Assembly (NCBI GenBank): GCA_013003325.1 | Contig: JABDJU010000160.1 | Location: 1 to 6,182 of the forward strand | Source: Acidimicrobiales bacterium | GTDB taxonomy: Bacteria; Actinomycetota; Acidimicrobiia; Acidimicrobiales; SZUA-35 | Length of the DNA stretch: 6,182 nucleotides | Direction: 5' to 3' | Shown: in pieces, positions 1 through 6,182 of the stretch | How the letters are laid out: each line of letters starts with the position of its first letter | Numbering within the stretch: the stretch's first letter is position 1 | Position numbers and translations under genes: made by a program | Notes under the pieces: generated by a model | Databases searched by the model: none | Seen by the model: the letters and a program-made list of their open reading frames with translations, nothing else | What the model was told of the DNA's origin: nothing

Positions 1-1
1 T

Positions 2-3000
2 CCCAATGGTGATGCCGACCTCGCCGACTCGACCGCCGTGGCGGGGGTGACGGTCCGTGTGTATCGCGACCTCGCCTCCGACGCTCCGGCGCTCGAGACC
101 CCCGACGCCGCCGACCCGCTGCTCGCCACCCTCACAACCGACGCCACCGGCCGCTGGACCTTCGCCAACGCAACCACCGGGAACTTCTGGCTGACGGTGG
201 ACTCCCGCACGATCGACCCCGGCCCCCTGAACGGTGGTGCGATCGTCACCGACACATGGGCCGAGCAGACCTACGGTCCGCAGGGTTCGCTTCGGGCGCT
301 TGGCGCGGGCGGCACCGAACTGACAGCAGCCGATGGACCGGTGGTGGGAGGGCGAACCGGTACCGGTTCGGACACTGCGACCGCTCTCGTCACGGCCGAG
401 CACGTGTTCCGGGCCGAAGCGGTAGCTCCGAGGCTGGACCTCGACACGGCCTTCTCGTTCAACGTGGTGACTAACCTCGAAGGGGGAGACGCCACCGATC
501 TCGCACCGGAGGGCACCCGGACAGTCCAGGGCACGATGCGCCAGTTCGTTCAGAACTCCAATGCCATCGCCGGGCCCAACGTGATGCGTTTCGTGCCGGC
601 CGTACCAACCAATGCGTCCGGCGGGGGACACAACTGGTGGCAGTTGATCGTGTCGTCGGGTCTACCGGCGATCACCGATGCTGCCACCACGATCGACGGT
701 GACGCCCGACAGTGGAACTCGCCGGTGAACGGCGTCGATCCGACGGCGACGTCGATCCTCCCTGATGCCGCCACGGGGGCGTCGGCTCTTCCCACCGGCA
801 CGGTCGATATTCCCGAGCTGCTTCTATGGGGCGACCGCACCACTGAACCGACGATGGATGGCTTCAATGTCCGCGCACCGAATGCGACCATCGAAGACAT
901 CGCACTGCTCGGCTTCCTCGACGGCATCGAGGTAGGCGTCGACGGGGCGGACACCACAAGCTCTGCAACGGTCACCTCTGCGGCCCTCGGATTCGATCTC
1001 GGAACCCAGGGTGATCCGGGTACGAACAACCGGCTCACCCGCGGCGTGCGGTTCGTGGGCGGTCAGCAGTTGACAGTCCTGCAGAACACCATCGGCTTCA
1101 TCAAGGAGAACGGTGTGCTGGTCGAAGCCGACCGACCGTTCACAATCGAGCGGAACCAGATCGTCCAGGCCGGCATCGAGTCAGCCCCCGCTGACGGGAT
1201 CACAATCCTCGGCGGAGGGGCCGGCACAATCACCCGGAACAACGTGGTCGGGACTCCCGGGGCCGGCATCGACCTAGCCCAGACGACGAACTCGATCACC
1301 GTGACCGACAACACCGTCGACGGGTTCGGAACCGGGGGAGCCGACGAGTTCGGCATCCGTGTCTACGGAATCGGATCGGCCGTCGCCGACAACCTTCTGG
1401 CCAACGGCGTCGGCTCCGGTGTGGCCGTGGTCGGCGTCGGCGCGGTACCCGGGCCGGGCCAGCCCGCATCCCAGGTGTCGATCAGCGGCAACGTCTACGG
1501 CACTATCGCCGGCGGCGTCAACGGCGCTGCTGCGATCGACCTGATCGGGCCGAGCGCTCCGGAGCTTCCCGACGGGCCCACCGCCAACGACGGCATCGAC
1601 GGATGCGGCGTGACCGCCGGCTACGGCAACCAGGGACTCGACTCGCCTGTGATCTCGATCGATGTGATCGCCTCGACCTGGCACATCACCGGAACCGGCT
1701 GTCCGAACAGTGCGGTCGAGGTCTACCTCGGCGACTCCGGAACCGGTCTGCCGACCTCTCCCGCCTACGTCACCAGCGTTCAGGCCGATGGAACCATCGA
1801 CGAGACCACCCCTCCACTGAGCGCCGCCGTCCTGGCCGCCACCCATGCGACCGCATCACAAACGGACACGACGGGTTCGACGTCGGAGTTCGGTCCGGTC
1901 GTGGCGATCGCCGCACTCCCGCCGGTTCTGACCAACCCCGGGCCGCAGTCGGCCACCGAATTCGTGCCGTTCACCCTCAACCCGGTCGGGTCCGACCCGG
2001 ACAGCTCACCGGTGGTCTGGTCTGCCACCGGGATGCCGACTGGCATGACGATCGACTCTTCCACCGGCGCCCTCGCCTGGACGCCGGGAGAAACCGATGG
2101 TGGCACGTCGCACTCGATCACGCTGGAGCTGACCGGCGGTGGTGTCACCGTCACCGAGACCTTCGTTCTCACGGTGGTCGAAGACGATCAACCTCCGGTG
2201 GTAGCACCCATCCCGCCAGCCGCAGCCGTCGTGGGCTCGACCACGACCCAGCCGGTGAGCGGTAGCGATCCTGACATCCCTGCGGTCGCCCTGTCATGGT
2301 CGCTCCAGGGGACCGTCCCGGCCGGGATGTCGATCGATCCGGCGCTCGGCACGATCTCTTTCACCCCCACCGCCGCCGGCACGTTCACCGTGCAAGTGGT
2401 CGCCAGCCAACCGAACCTGCTGTCGGGGTCCCAGAACTGGACCGTGACCGTCACCGACCCGGTCGGGCCTCCGCCGGTCCTGACCCCGCCGGCCGATGCC
2501 ACCATCATCGAAGGCACTACGGTCACGCTGCCGTTCACGGCCACGAACACCACGTCGTTCACCCTCTTGAGCGCCCCGCTGGGAGCCTCGATCGATCCTC
2601 TCACCGGTGTCGTCACATGGCCGAGTCCGATCGGCTCGGGCGGAACAACCGAGATATTCACTGTGCAGGCGTCGGGCAGCGGCGGTACGGACAGTGGAAG
2701 CGTCACGGTCACCGTCGATGTCGCCAACGCACCCCCGGCAGTCGATCCCGTGTCCGACCGCACCGTGCTCATCGACGACAGAATCGTGATACCGATCACC
2801 GCCTCCGACCCGGACACGCCGTTGAACTACACCGTTCTGGTCGGCCCCACCGGCATGACGGTCAGCTCCGCCGGCGTTGTCACATGGGATGACGCCGGCC
2901 CGGTCGGAGTGCAGAACGTGACGATCCGGGTGAGCGACAGCGGCTCGCCGGCCCTGTCGACCGATGTTTCCTTCACCATTCGGGTCACCCTGCCGGTCGT

Positions 3001-3622
3001 CACCAGTCCGCCCACTACGGGCGGCGGCACCACCTCGACCTCGACATCCACCTCGACGACGGCGCCGACGACAACGACCACCACGACCCCGCCCGGGACC
3101 ACGCCGACCACCAGCCCACCAACGACCGACCCGCCGACCCGTCCGAGCCTGCCCGTTGACGAGCCCTCGCTCGATGTTGCGGTGCCCGATCTCGGCCCTC
3201 CGACGAGCGGTCCGGGTGAACCGACCCTGTCTATCACCGGGGGCATCAGCGGTCTGCTCAGCGTCCCCGGCTCGTTCCGCATCCCGCCGACCACGATCGG
3301 TCTGGCCGGGGCCTGGATTTTCGTGCTCGGCGTCCCGCTGGTTCTGTGGGAGCGCAAGCGAGCGGTGAGCGTGGTGACAGGAATCGACTCCGACAGCACC
3401 CTGCCCGCATTCGCCACCCGCAACAGCACCTACCCCTTCGCCTACCTGCGGGCCGACGCTTCGATGCTGTGGTCTCGCTACCGATTCATGGGTCTCGGGG
3501 AGGGTCAGCGGGTGAAGGTGGAGTCACCGGTGGGTCCGGTCTGGGTTGAGCGACGCCATCTCTGGCCGCTCCACCACCAGATCTCCGACCGGGAGAGTCC
3601 CAGCGGCGAACCGGATTCCTAG
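2..3622 (+). CDS. Large modular surface protein (SdrD-B-like, beta-helix, four Ig-like domains, Thr/Pro stalk, C-terminal TM anchor), 5' partial
   Basis: The frame is open from base 2, so the gene starts upstream; the GTG at 38 is internal. Visible are 1206 residues (residue 1 = codon at base 2). Residues 1-72 are the end of an SdrD-B/Cna-B fold: Asp/Asn-rich NGDADLADS, then GVTVRVYRD and TDATGRWTF. Residues 84-230 carry WAEQTYG, FNVVTN, VQGTMRQFVQNSNA, MRFVPAV and ITDAATTIDG, motifs I recall from large secreted beta-helix proteins. Residues 288-520 form a right-handed beta-helix with Asn-turn coils. Residues 535-637 are a beta-sandwich ending in TDTTGSTSEF. Residues 640-1000 hold four Ig-like domains, 1001-1055 a Thr/Pro/Ser stalk, 1099-1116 a TM helix followed by ERKR, and 1117-1206 a tail. 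No LPXTG motif precedes the helix. It is probably membrane-anchored and faces outward, with an adhesive or structural role inferred only. No catalytic motif is recognised. It converges with the permease gene. Confidence 0.9.
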   Translation, partial: PNGDADLADSTAVAGVTVRVYRDLASDAPALETPDAADPLLATLTTDATGRWTFANATTGNFWLTVDSRTIDPGPLNGGAIVTDTWAEQTYGPQGSLRALGAGGTELTAADGPVVGGRTGTGSDTATALVTAEHVFRAEAVAPRLDLDTAFSFNVVTNLEGGDATDLAPEGTRTVQGTMRQFVQNSNAIAGPNVMRFVPAVPTNASGGGHNWWQLIVSSGLPAITDAATTIDGDARQWNSPVNGVDPTATSILPDAATGASALPTGTVDIPELLLWGDRTTEPTMDGFNVRAPNATIEDIALLGFLDGIEVGVDGADTTSSATVTSAALGFDLGTQGDPGTNNRLTRGVRFVGGQQLTVLQNTIGFIKENGVLVEADRPFTIERNQIVQAGIESAPADGITILGGGAGTITRNNVVGTPGAGIDLAQTTNSITVTDNTVDGFGTGGADEFGIRVYGIGSAVADNLLANGVGSGVAVVGVGAVPGPGQPASQVSISGNVYGTIAGGVNGAAAIDLIGPSAPELPDGPTANDGIDGCGVTAGYGNQGLDSPVISIDVIASTWHITGTGCPNSAVEVYLGDSGTGLPTSPAYVTSVQADGTIDETTPPLSAAVLAATHATASQTDTTGSTSEFGPVVAIAALPPVLTNPGPQSATEFVPFTLNPVGSDPDSSPVVWSATGMPTGMTIDSSTGALAWTPGETDGGTSHSITLELTGGGVTVTETFVLTVVEDDQPPVVAPIPPAAAVVGSTTTQPVSGSDPDIPAVALSWSLQGTVPAGMSIDPALGTISFTPTAAGTFTVQVVASQPNLLSGSQNWTVTVTDPVGPPPVLTPPADATIIEGTTVTLPFTATNTTSFTLLSAPLGASIDPLTGVVTWPSPIGSGGTTEIFTVQASGSGGTDSGSVTVTVDVANAPPAVDPVSDRTVLIDDRIVIPITASDPDTPLNYTVLVGPTGMTVSSAGVVTWDDAGPVGVQNVTIRVSDSGSPALSTDVSFTIRVTLPVVTSPPTTGGGTTSTSTSTSTTAPTTTTTTTPPGTTPTTSPPTTDPPTRPSLPVDEPSLDVAVPDLGPPTSGPGEPTLSITGGISGLLSVPGSFRIPPTTIGLAGAWIFVLGVPLVLWERKRAVSVVTGIDSDSTLPAFATRNSTYPFAYLRADASMLWSRYRFMGLGEGQRVKVESPVGPVWVERRHLWPLHHQISDRESPSGEPDS
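1085..1498 (+). repeat. Right-handed beta-helix coils with Asn turns (within the surface protein)
   Basis: Six successive Asn-hydrophobic turns are visible: NTI (codon at 1085), NQI (1154), NNV (1238), NTV (1310), NLL (1391) and NVY (1490). They lie 23, 28, 24, 27 and 33 residues apart, which fits the coil length of PbH1/NosD-type beta-helices. Short Gly-rich beta strands such as GVLVEA, GITILGG, GIDLAQ and GIRVYG precede or follow each turn. An earlier less regular coil (NATIEDIALLGF, near 887-925) probably begins the helix. The acidic clusters expected of pectate-lyase catalytic sites are not evident, so a structural or carbohydrate-binding role is more likely than an enzymatic one. Confidence 0.75.
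1919..3001 (+). repeat. Four tandem Ig-like (He_PIG/cadherin-like) domains (within the surface protein)
   Basis: Four units of about 85-90 residues begin with a proline pair at 1919, 2192, 2468 and 2732. Units 1, 2 and 4 carry a (G/A)SDPD motif about 25 residues in, as in cadherin-like/He_PIG folds where such acidic residues often bind calcium. Units 1-3 then show a GMTID, GMSID or GASID segment followed by a turn such as STGALAW, ALGTISF or LTGVVTW; unit 4 has the related GMTVSSAGVVTW. Each unit ends in alternating hydrophobic strands (FVLTVVE, WTVTVTD, VTVTVDV, FTIRVTL). The units are divergent at sequence level. They probably form a rod that projects the beta-helix away from the membrane. 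Confidence 0.8.
3002..3166 (+). repeat. Thr/Pro/Ser-rich low-complexity stalk coding region
   Basis: The encoded segment is almost entirely Thr, Pro, Ser and Gly, including an alternating Ser-Thr run and seven consecutive Thr codons (3068-3088). At DNA level there is a short tandem hexamer array from 3032 to 3055: ACCTCG twice, then ACATCC, then ACCTCG. Such segments typically act as extended, often O-glycosylated, wall-spanning stalks in actinobacterial surface proteins. The role here is inferred from its position between the Ig-like domains and the membrane helix. Confidence 0.85.
3296..3349 (+). other. C-terminal transmembrane helix of the surface protein
   Basis: Eighteen uninterrupted apolar residues (IGLAGAWIFVLGVPLVLW) are followed at once by the charged ERKR. 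By the positive-inside rule the preceding domains are outside and the last 90 residues inside the cell. The helix is directly preceded by a Pro/Gly/Ser-rich spacer rather than by a sortase motif. Confidence 0.88.
3619..3622. other. Overlapping convergent stop codons (CTAG)
   Basis: The palindrome CTAG contains both stops: TAG at 3620-3622 on the + strand ends the surface-protein gene, and TAG read from 3621 to 3619 on the - strand ends the permease gene. No hairpin followed by a T-run is visible on either side, so transcription must end inside the opposing gene or by a factor-dependent mechanism. Confidence 0.9.
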
Positions 3623-5217
3623 CTTGCGGTAGTGAGCGACGCCAACAGGTCGGGGATGCGAGGATCGGTCCGCCGCCCGGCCCACTCGGTGGCGAGATAG
3701 AACAGCAGGAGTCCATAGACCGGTGCTGCGAACACCACCAGCAGCTGGGCCCATACCTCGGTCCGGGCGAAGGCAAGTCCCACGAGAATCGGCGCGGCGG
3801 AGAGCAGACCGACAAAGGCTCCCCCGAAGGTGTAGATACCGCTGACACAGCCTTGGCCCATGTCGCCGGACGCAAACGGATTGGGGTTGCTCTCATCCGG
3901 CAACAGGACCGGAGCCAGCGTCGAGGTGTAGGCGCCGGTCCCGGCCCCGGCGAACCCCATGCCCACGCTGGCGGCGAGGGCGACCGGGACGTAGCGCCAG
4001 CCGCCGGTCCACGCGGCCGTTCCGAAGATCACAACACCCGATGCACCGATGCCGAGCAAGAAGAACGCCAGCGCCCTTCCTCGCAGTATGACCTTGAGAC
4101 TGTCGATGGCGAGCACCTCGGCCCACAGCGCTCGACCGTCGGCGCCGAGAAGATTCGACGACGTGATCCCTGCGGTGAGTGCCGGGACACAGCCTACGAG
4201 GACCGAGACCGGGTCGCGATCGAGAATGGCGGCAAGGAACGGTGCTCCGCCGAGGATCAGCACGACAAACTGGGAGACAACTTGGACCCGATACCGGGGA
4301 TGGCGGCGCAAGTAGCGGACCTCCTTGGCGAAAACCGGTCCCATGGGTCCGAGCCGGTCGAGGAGCACGCCGACCGGTCCGCCGGAGTCCATGAAGTGGG
4401 TGTGCCCTAGGTCGTCGGCCGCGCTTTCACCGACTTCGGTGAGGGCTCGCTCGAGGGTCACGATCCATCGCCAGGCAGCAAAGGTTGCGACTGCCAGCGA
4501 CAGGCCGGACATCCCAAGCGAGGTGATGATTGCGCGTCCGCTGGGGTCGCTGTGAAGGAGTTCCTGTCCCCAGCCGGTCCACCCACCGGGCAGCCAGCGG
4601 GCCACCCGTCCCCATCCCTCAAGCCGTTCGGCGGACAAACCGACGAAGAGCAGGATCTGTGACCCGAGACCGATGATCCCGGCGAACAGTCCTCCGAACA
4701 GGATGACCAAATCGCGGCGACTGCGGGCGCGCAGGAGTTCGCCGAGCTCGGTCTGCACCCAACGGGAAAGGACCGATGCGAGCACGACCGTGGCGACCGC
4801 CGACAGAATCCCGGCGAGAATACGCAGGGCCCCTTCACCTCTGAAGGCGGCGGCAAGGAACGGCAGGGTCACCGCCAACGGGCCCGGCCCGACGAGACCG
4901 GCCAATGCCATGCCCGGCGCCAGCTGACGGGCCGGAACCGGAAACAGGGCCAACCGGGTGCTGTCGATGGTCTCATCCGAGGCTCCGAACAGCAGAGGTC
5001 CGAAGGTCCAGGAAATGAGGACCGCCGCCCCCAGCAGCGGAAAAACTCCGGAGGGGATCGAGCCGGCCCGGGCGATCCCGGCGGCAACCGACACCGACAG
5101 CAGGAGCGCCAGGGTGCTGAACAACACGAACGCCAGCGCTCCATCGGTGGCGAAGATGTTTCGCAACAGCCTGAGCCGGAGGGTGAGGAAGGTGGTGATC
5201 ACTTCCGTCAGAGCCAA
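3619..5217 (-). CDS. ABC-2-type transporter permease, about 12 TM segments
   Basis: This 532-residue, strongly hydrophobic protein should be the membrane subunit for the ATPase encoded just upstream. I count about 12 apolar segments, near residues 27-49, 57-78, 102-124, 130-151, 169-193, 229-249, 311-332, 337-356, 381-403, 407-430, 459-483 and 487-509. A soluble loop lies at about 250-310. The halves look like related six-helix units: DSTRLALFPVPARQL (85-99) parallels GADGRALWAEVLAIDSLKV (358-376), and each half opens with a basic amphipathic stretch (RLRLLRN; KEVRYLRRHPRYR). That fits large actinobacterial ABC-2 permeases. The chosen start is TTG at 5217-5215, overlapping the ATPase end by 10 bp. 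GTG at 5202-5200 would shorten it by five residues, and neither has a strong ribosome binding site. Substrate unknown; export is the usual direction for this class. Confidence 0.85.
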   Translation of the reverse strand: MALTEVITTFLTLRLRLLRNIFATDGALAFVLFSTLALLLSVSVAAGIARAGSIPSGVFPLLGAAVLISWTFGPLLFGASDETIDSTRLALFPVPARQLAPGMALAGLVGPGPLAVTLPFLAAAFRGEGALRILAGILSAVATVVLASVLSRWVQTELGELLRARSRRDLVILFGGLFAGIIGLGSQILLFVGLSAERLEGWGRVARWLPGGWTGWGQELLHSDPSGRAIITSLGMSGLSLAVATFAAWRWIVTLERALTEVGESAADDLGHTHFMDSGGPVGVLLDRLGPMGPVFAKEVRYLRRHPRYRVQVVSQFVVLILGGAPFLAAILDRDPVSVLVGCVPALTAGITSSNLLGADGRALWAEVLAIDSLKVILRGRALAFFLLGIGASGVVIFGTAAWTGGWRYVPVALAASVGMGFAGAGTGAYTSTLAPVLLPDESNPNPFASGDMGQGCVSGIYTFGGAFVGLLSAAPILVGLAFARTEVWAQLLVVFAAPVYGLLLFYLATEWAGRRTDPRIPDLLASLTTAS

Positions 5218-6002
5218 TCGAGGGTCGTGGCGACCCGCTGGTGACCGACCGCCTCAGCGAACACATCTTCGAGGCGGCGTCCGGCGCAGACCTCGGCGGT
5301 GGGTCCGCTGGCGACCACGCTACCGGCGTGCATCACCGCCACGTGGTCGCACAACCGCTCGACGACTTCCATCACATGGCTGCTGAAGACCACCGTGGCG
5401 CCATTCCCGACGAGCTGGGAGAGGATCTCCCTGAGCGTACGAACCGAGAGCGGGTCGACACTCTCGAACGGTTCATCCAGAAACAACACCGATGGTCGGT
5501 GCAGGATCGCCGCCCCCAGCGCAATCTTCTTGCGCATGCCGGTTGAGTAGTCGAGCACCAGCCGCCCGGCGGCGTCAGCGAGGTCCATGACCTCCAGCAA
5601 CTCGCTCGCCCTGCGACGACAGACGGCGCGCTCGAAGCCCCGGAGAAGACCGACATACTCGAGCAGTTCTTGTCCGGTCAGCCGCTCGAACAGCCTTAGA
5701 TCCTCAGGCACCACACCGATCGACGACTTCACCGCCCGCGGGTCATCCCAGACGTTCCTGCCCGCGACCCACACCTCACCGCGATCGGGACGGAGCAAAC
5801 CGGTGGAGATCTTGAGGGTCGTCGACTTCCCGGCTCCGTTCGGGCCGACGAGACCGAAGAATGTCCCTTTGGGCACGGCCAGGTCGAGTCCGTTCACCGC
5901 CACCTTGGTCCCGAAGGACTTGTAGAGGCCGCCGATTGCGACGGCTTGACCCTCGGGAGGGGGTCCGTGGTGCAGTGTTGGCGGAGGGGGAAGGTCGGTC
6001 AC
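5208..6002 (-). CDS. ABC transporter ATP-binding protein (ABC-2 exporter type)
   Basis: A 264-residue nucleotide-binding subunit that should hydrolyse ATP on the cytoplasmic face to drive the permease encoded next. Walker A is GPNGAGKST (53-61). The Q-loop position reads VVPED, with Glu100 in place of Gln. The signature is YSTGMRKK (152-159), Walker B is VLFLDE (172-177), the D-loop region is FESVDP (179-184), and the switch His is His209 in SSHVMEVVERLCDH. The domain is complete and of normal length. I chose GTG at 6002-6000 because it forms a GTGA overlap with the deaminase stop and leaves a short Pro-rich lead (TDLPPPP) before the first beta strand at about residue 20. The frame is open further upstream to 6107, but that extension would lie over the conserved end of the deaminase. 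No strong ribosome binding site is visible, consistent with translational coupling. Confidence 0.93.
   Translation of the reverse strand: MTDLPPPPTLHHGPPPEGQAVAIGGLYKSFGTKVAVNGLDLAVPKGTFFGLVGPNGAGKSTTLKISTGLLRPDRGEVWVAGRNVWDDPRAVKSSIGVVPEDLRLFERLTGQELLEYVGLLRGFERAVCRRRASELLEVMDLADAAGRLVLDYSTGMRKKIALGAAILHRPSVLFLDEPFESVDPLSVRTLREILSQLVGNGATVVFSSHVMEVVERLCDHVAVMHAGSVVASGPTAEVCAGRRLEDVFAEAVGHQRVATTLDWL
5999..6002 (-). promoter_or_regulatory. GTGA stop-start overlap (translational coupling)
   Basis: Read on the minus strand, bases 6002-5999 are GTGA: the GTG start of the ATPase gene shares two bases with the TGA stop of the deaminase gene. The codons before it are ATG GGC AC, with only a weak GATGGG purine-rich stretch as a possible ribosome binding site. 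Such a 4-bp overlap usually indicates termination-reinitiation coupling within one transcript. Confidence 0.8.
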
Positions 6003-6182
6003 GTGCCCATCAGGGTGGCATAGCGGGGCTTGATCACGTTGTTGATGAGGTCGAGCCGCTCCTGGAAGGGCCAGAAGCTGCTCTTCATCGCATTGACGGT
6101 GAGCCATTGCATGTCGGCCAGATCCCAGCCGAACGCAGTACAGGACTTCTCGAACTCGTCGGTCATGGTCACATCGCTCATC
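5999..6182 (-). CDS. add: Adenosine deaminase, C-terminal end (5' partial, gene continues past the window)
   Basis: Only the last 60 complete codons are present. Adenosine deaminase converts adenosine or deoxyadenosine to inosine or deoxyinosine in purine salvage, in the cytoplasm. The visible segment matches the family C-terminus as I know it from actinobacteria: MSDVTMTDEF, then FGWDLADMQWLTVNAMKSSF (LT-x-NAMKSxF is a hallmark), then PFQERLDLINNVIKPRYA. The ATG at 6181-6179 is an internal Met in a normally preceding 'RLMS' context, not a start. The metal-binding HxH, catalytic Glu and Asp pair lie upstream outside the window, so activity cannot be judged here. It is the first visible gene of the minus-strand run and overlaps the ATPase start. 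A relative such as adenine deaminase is possible but less likely. Confidence 0.85.
   Translation of the reverse strand, partial: MSDVTMTDEFEKSCTAFGWDLADMQWLTVNAMKSSFWPFQERLDLINNVIKPRYATLMGT

Noticed and set aside
38..40. GTG at 38 as the true start of the surface-protein gene
   Set aside because: The frame is open to the window edge and the 12 preceding codons (PNGDADLADSTA) fit the Asp-rich start of an SdrD-B-like domain, so the gene is truncated by the window.
1274..1846. 190-residue open frame on the - strand
   Set aside because: Antisense to beta-helix coils with recognisable periodicity; the Gly/Val/Arg-rich product has no motif.
1603..2265. 220-residue open frame on the + strand inside the surface-protein gene
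   Set aside because: Its translation is Arg/His-rich without domain features, as expected for an out-of-frame reading of high-G+C coding DNA; the main frame has clear Ig-like motifs here.
2188..2817. 209-residue open frame on the - strand opposite Ig-like domains 2-4
   Set aside because: Shadow of the coding strand produced by low stop-codon density; no signal, motif or start context.
3395..3430. LPAFATRN segment as a sortase motif
   Set aside because: It lacks the LPXTG pattern and lies after the TM helix on the predicted cytoplasmic side.
3582..3596. Small inverted repeat TCTCC/GGAGA near the end of the surface-protein gene as a terminator
   Set aside because: Only five base pairs, inside the coding region, and with no T-run on either strand.
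6003..6107. Longer ATPase reading frame starting at 6107
   Set aside because: The extra 35 residues lie over the conserved adenosine deaminase C-terminus in another frame and resemble no ATPase N-terminus; the GTGA start is better placed.

Overview
The window is gene-dense, high-G+C DNA (roughly two thirds G+C by eye) with three-base codon periodicity biased to G/C, GTG and TTG starts, and overlapping genes. This and the protein content point to an actinobacterium, possibly of an Acidimicrobiia-like lineage. That placement is an inference, because no rRNA or other marker gene is present.

Left part (bases 2-3622, + strand): the 3' portion of one very long gene for a modular cell-surface protein. 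Its 5' end lies before the window. In order, the visible protein has the end of an SdrD-B/Cna-B-like domain, a linker carrying motifs typical of large secreted beta-helix proteins, a right-handed beta-helix, a beta-sandwich with the only two cysteines, four Ig-like (He_PIG/cadherin-like) domains, a Thr/Pro/Ser stalk, one transmembrane helix, and an unusually long 90-residue tail predicted to be cytoplasmic.

Right part (bases 3619-6182, - strand): three tightly packed genes read right to left. They are the last 60 codons of an adenosine deaminase (gene start outside the window), an ABC transporter ATPase that starts in a 4-bp GTGA overlap with the deaminase stop, and a polytopic ABC-2-type permease that overlaps the ATPase end by 10 bp. 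The ATPase and permease should form one ABC-2-type transporter, probably an exporter; its substrate cannot be read from the sequence. The overlaps suggest one transcript with translational coupling.

The two transcription units converge and their stop codons share the palindrome CTAG at 3619-3622, so there is no intergenic space. No stretch over 300 bases lacks a gene. I see no RNA gene, CRISPR array, insertion sequence, convincing promoter or intrinsic terminator. I found no clear evidence of a wholly new system. The most unusual items are the long tail of the surface protein and the coupling of a purine-salvage gene to an ABC transporter.
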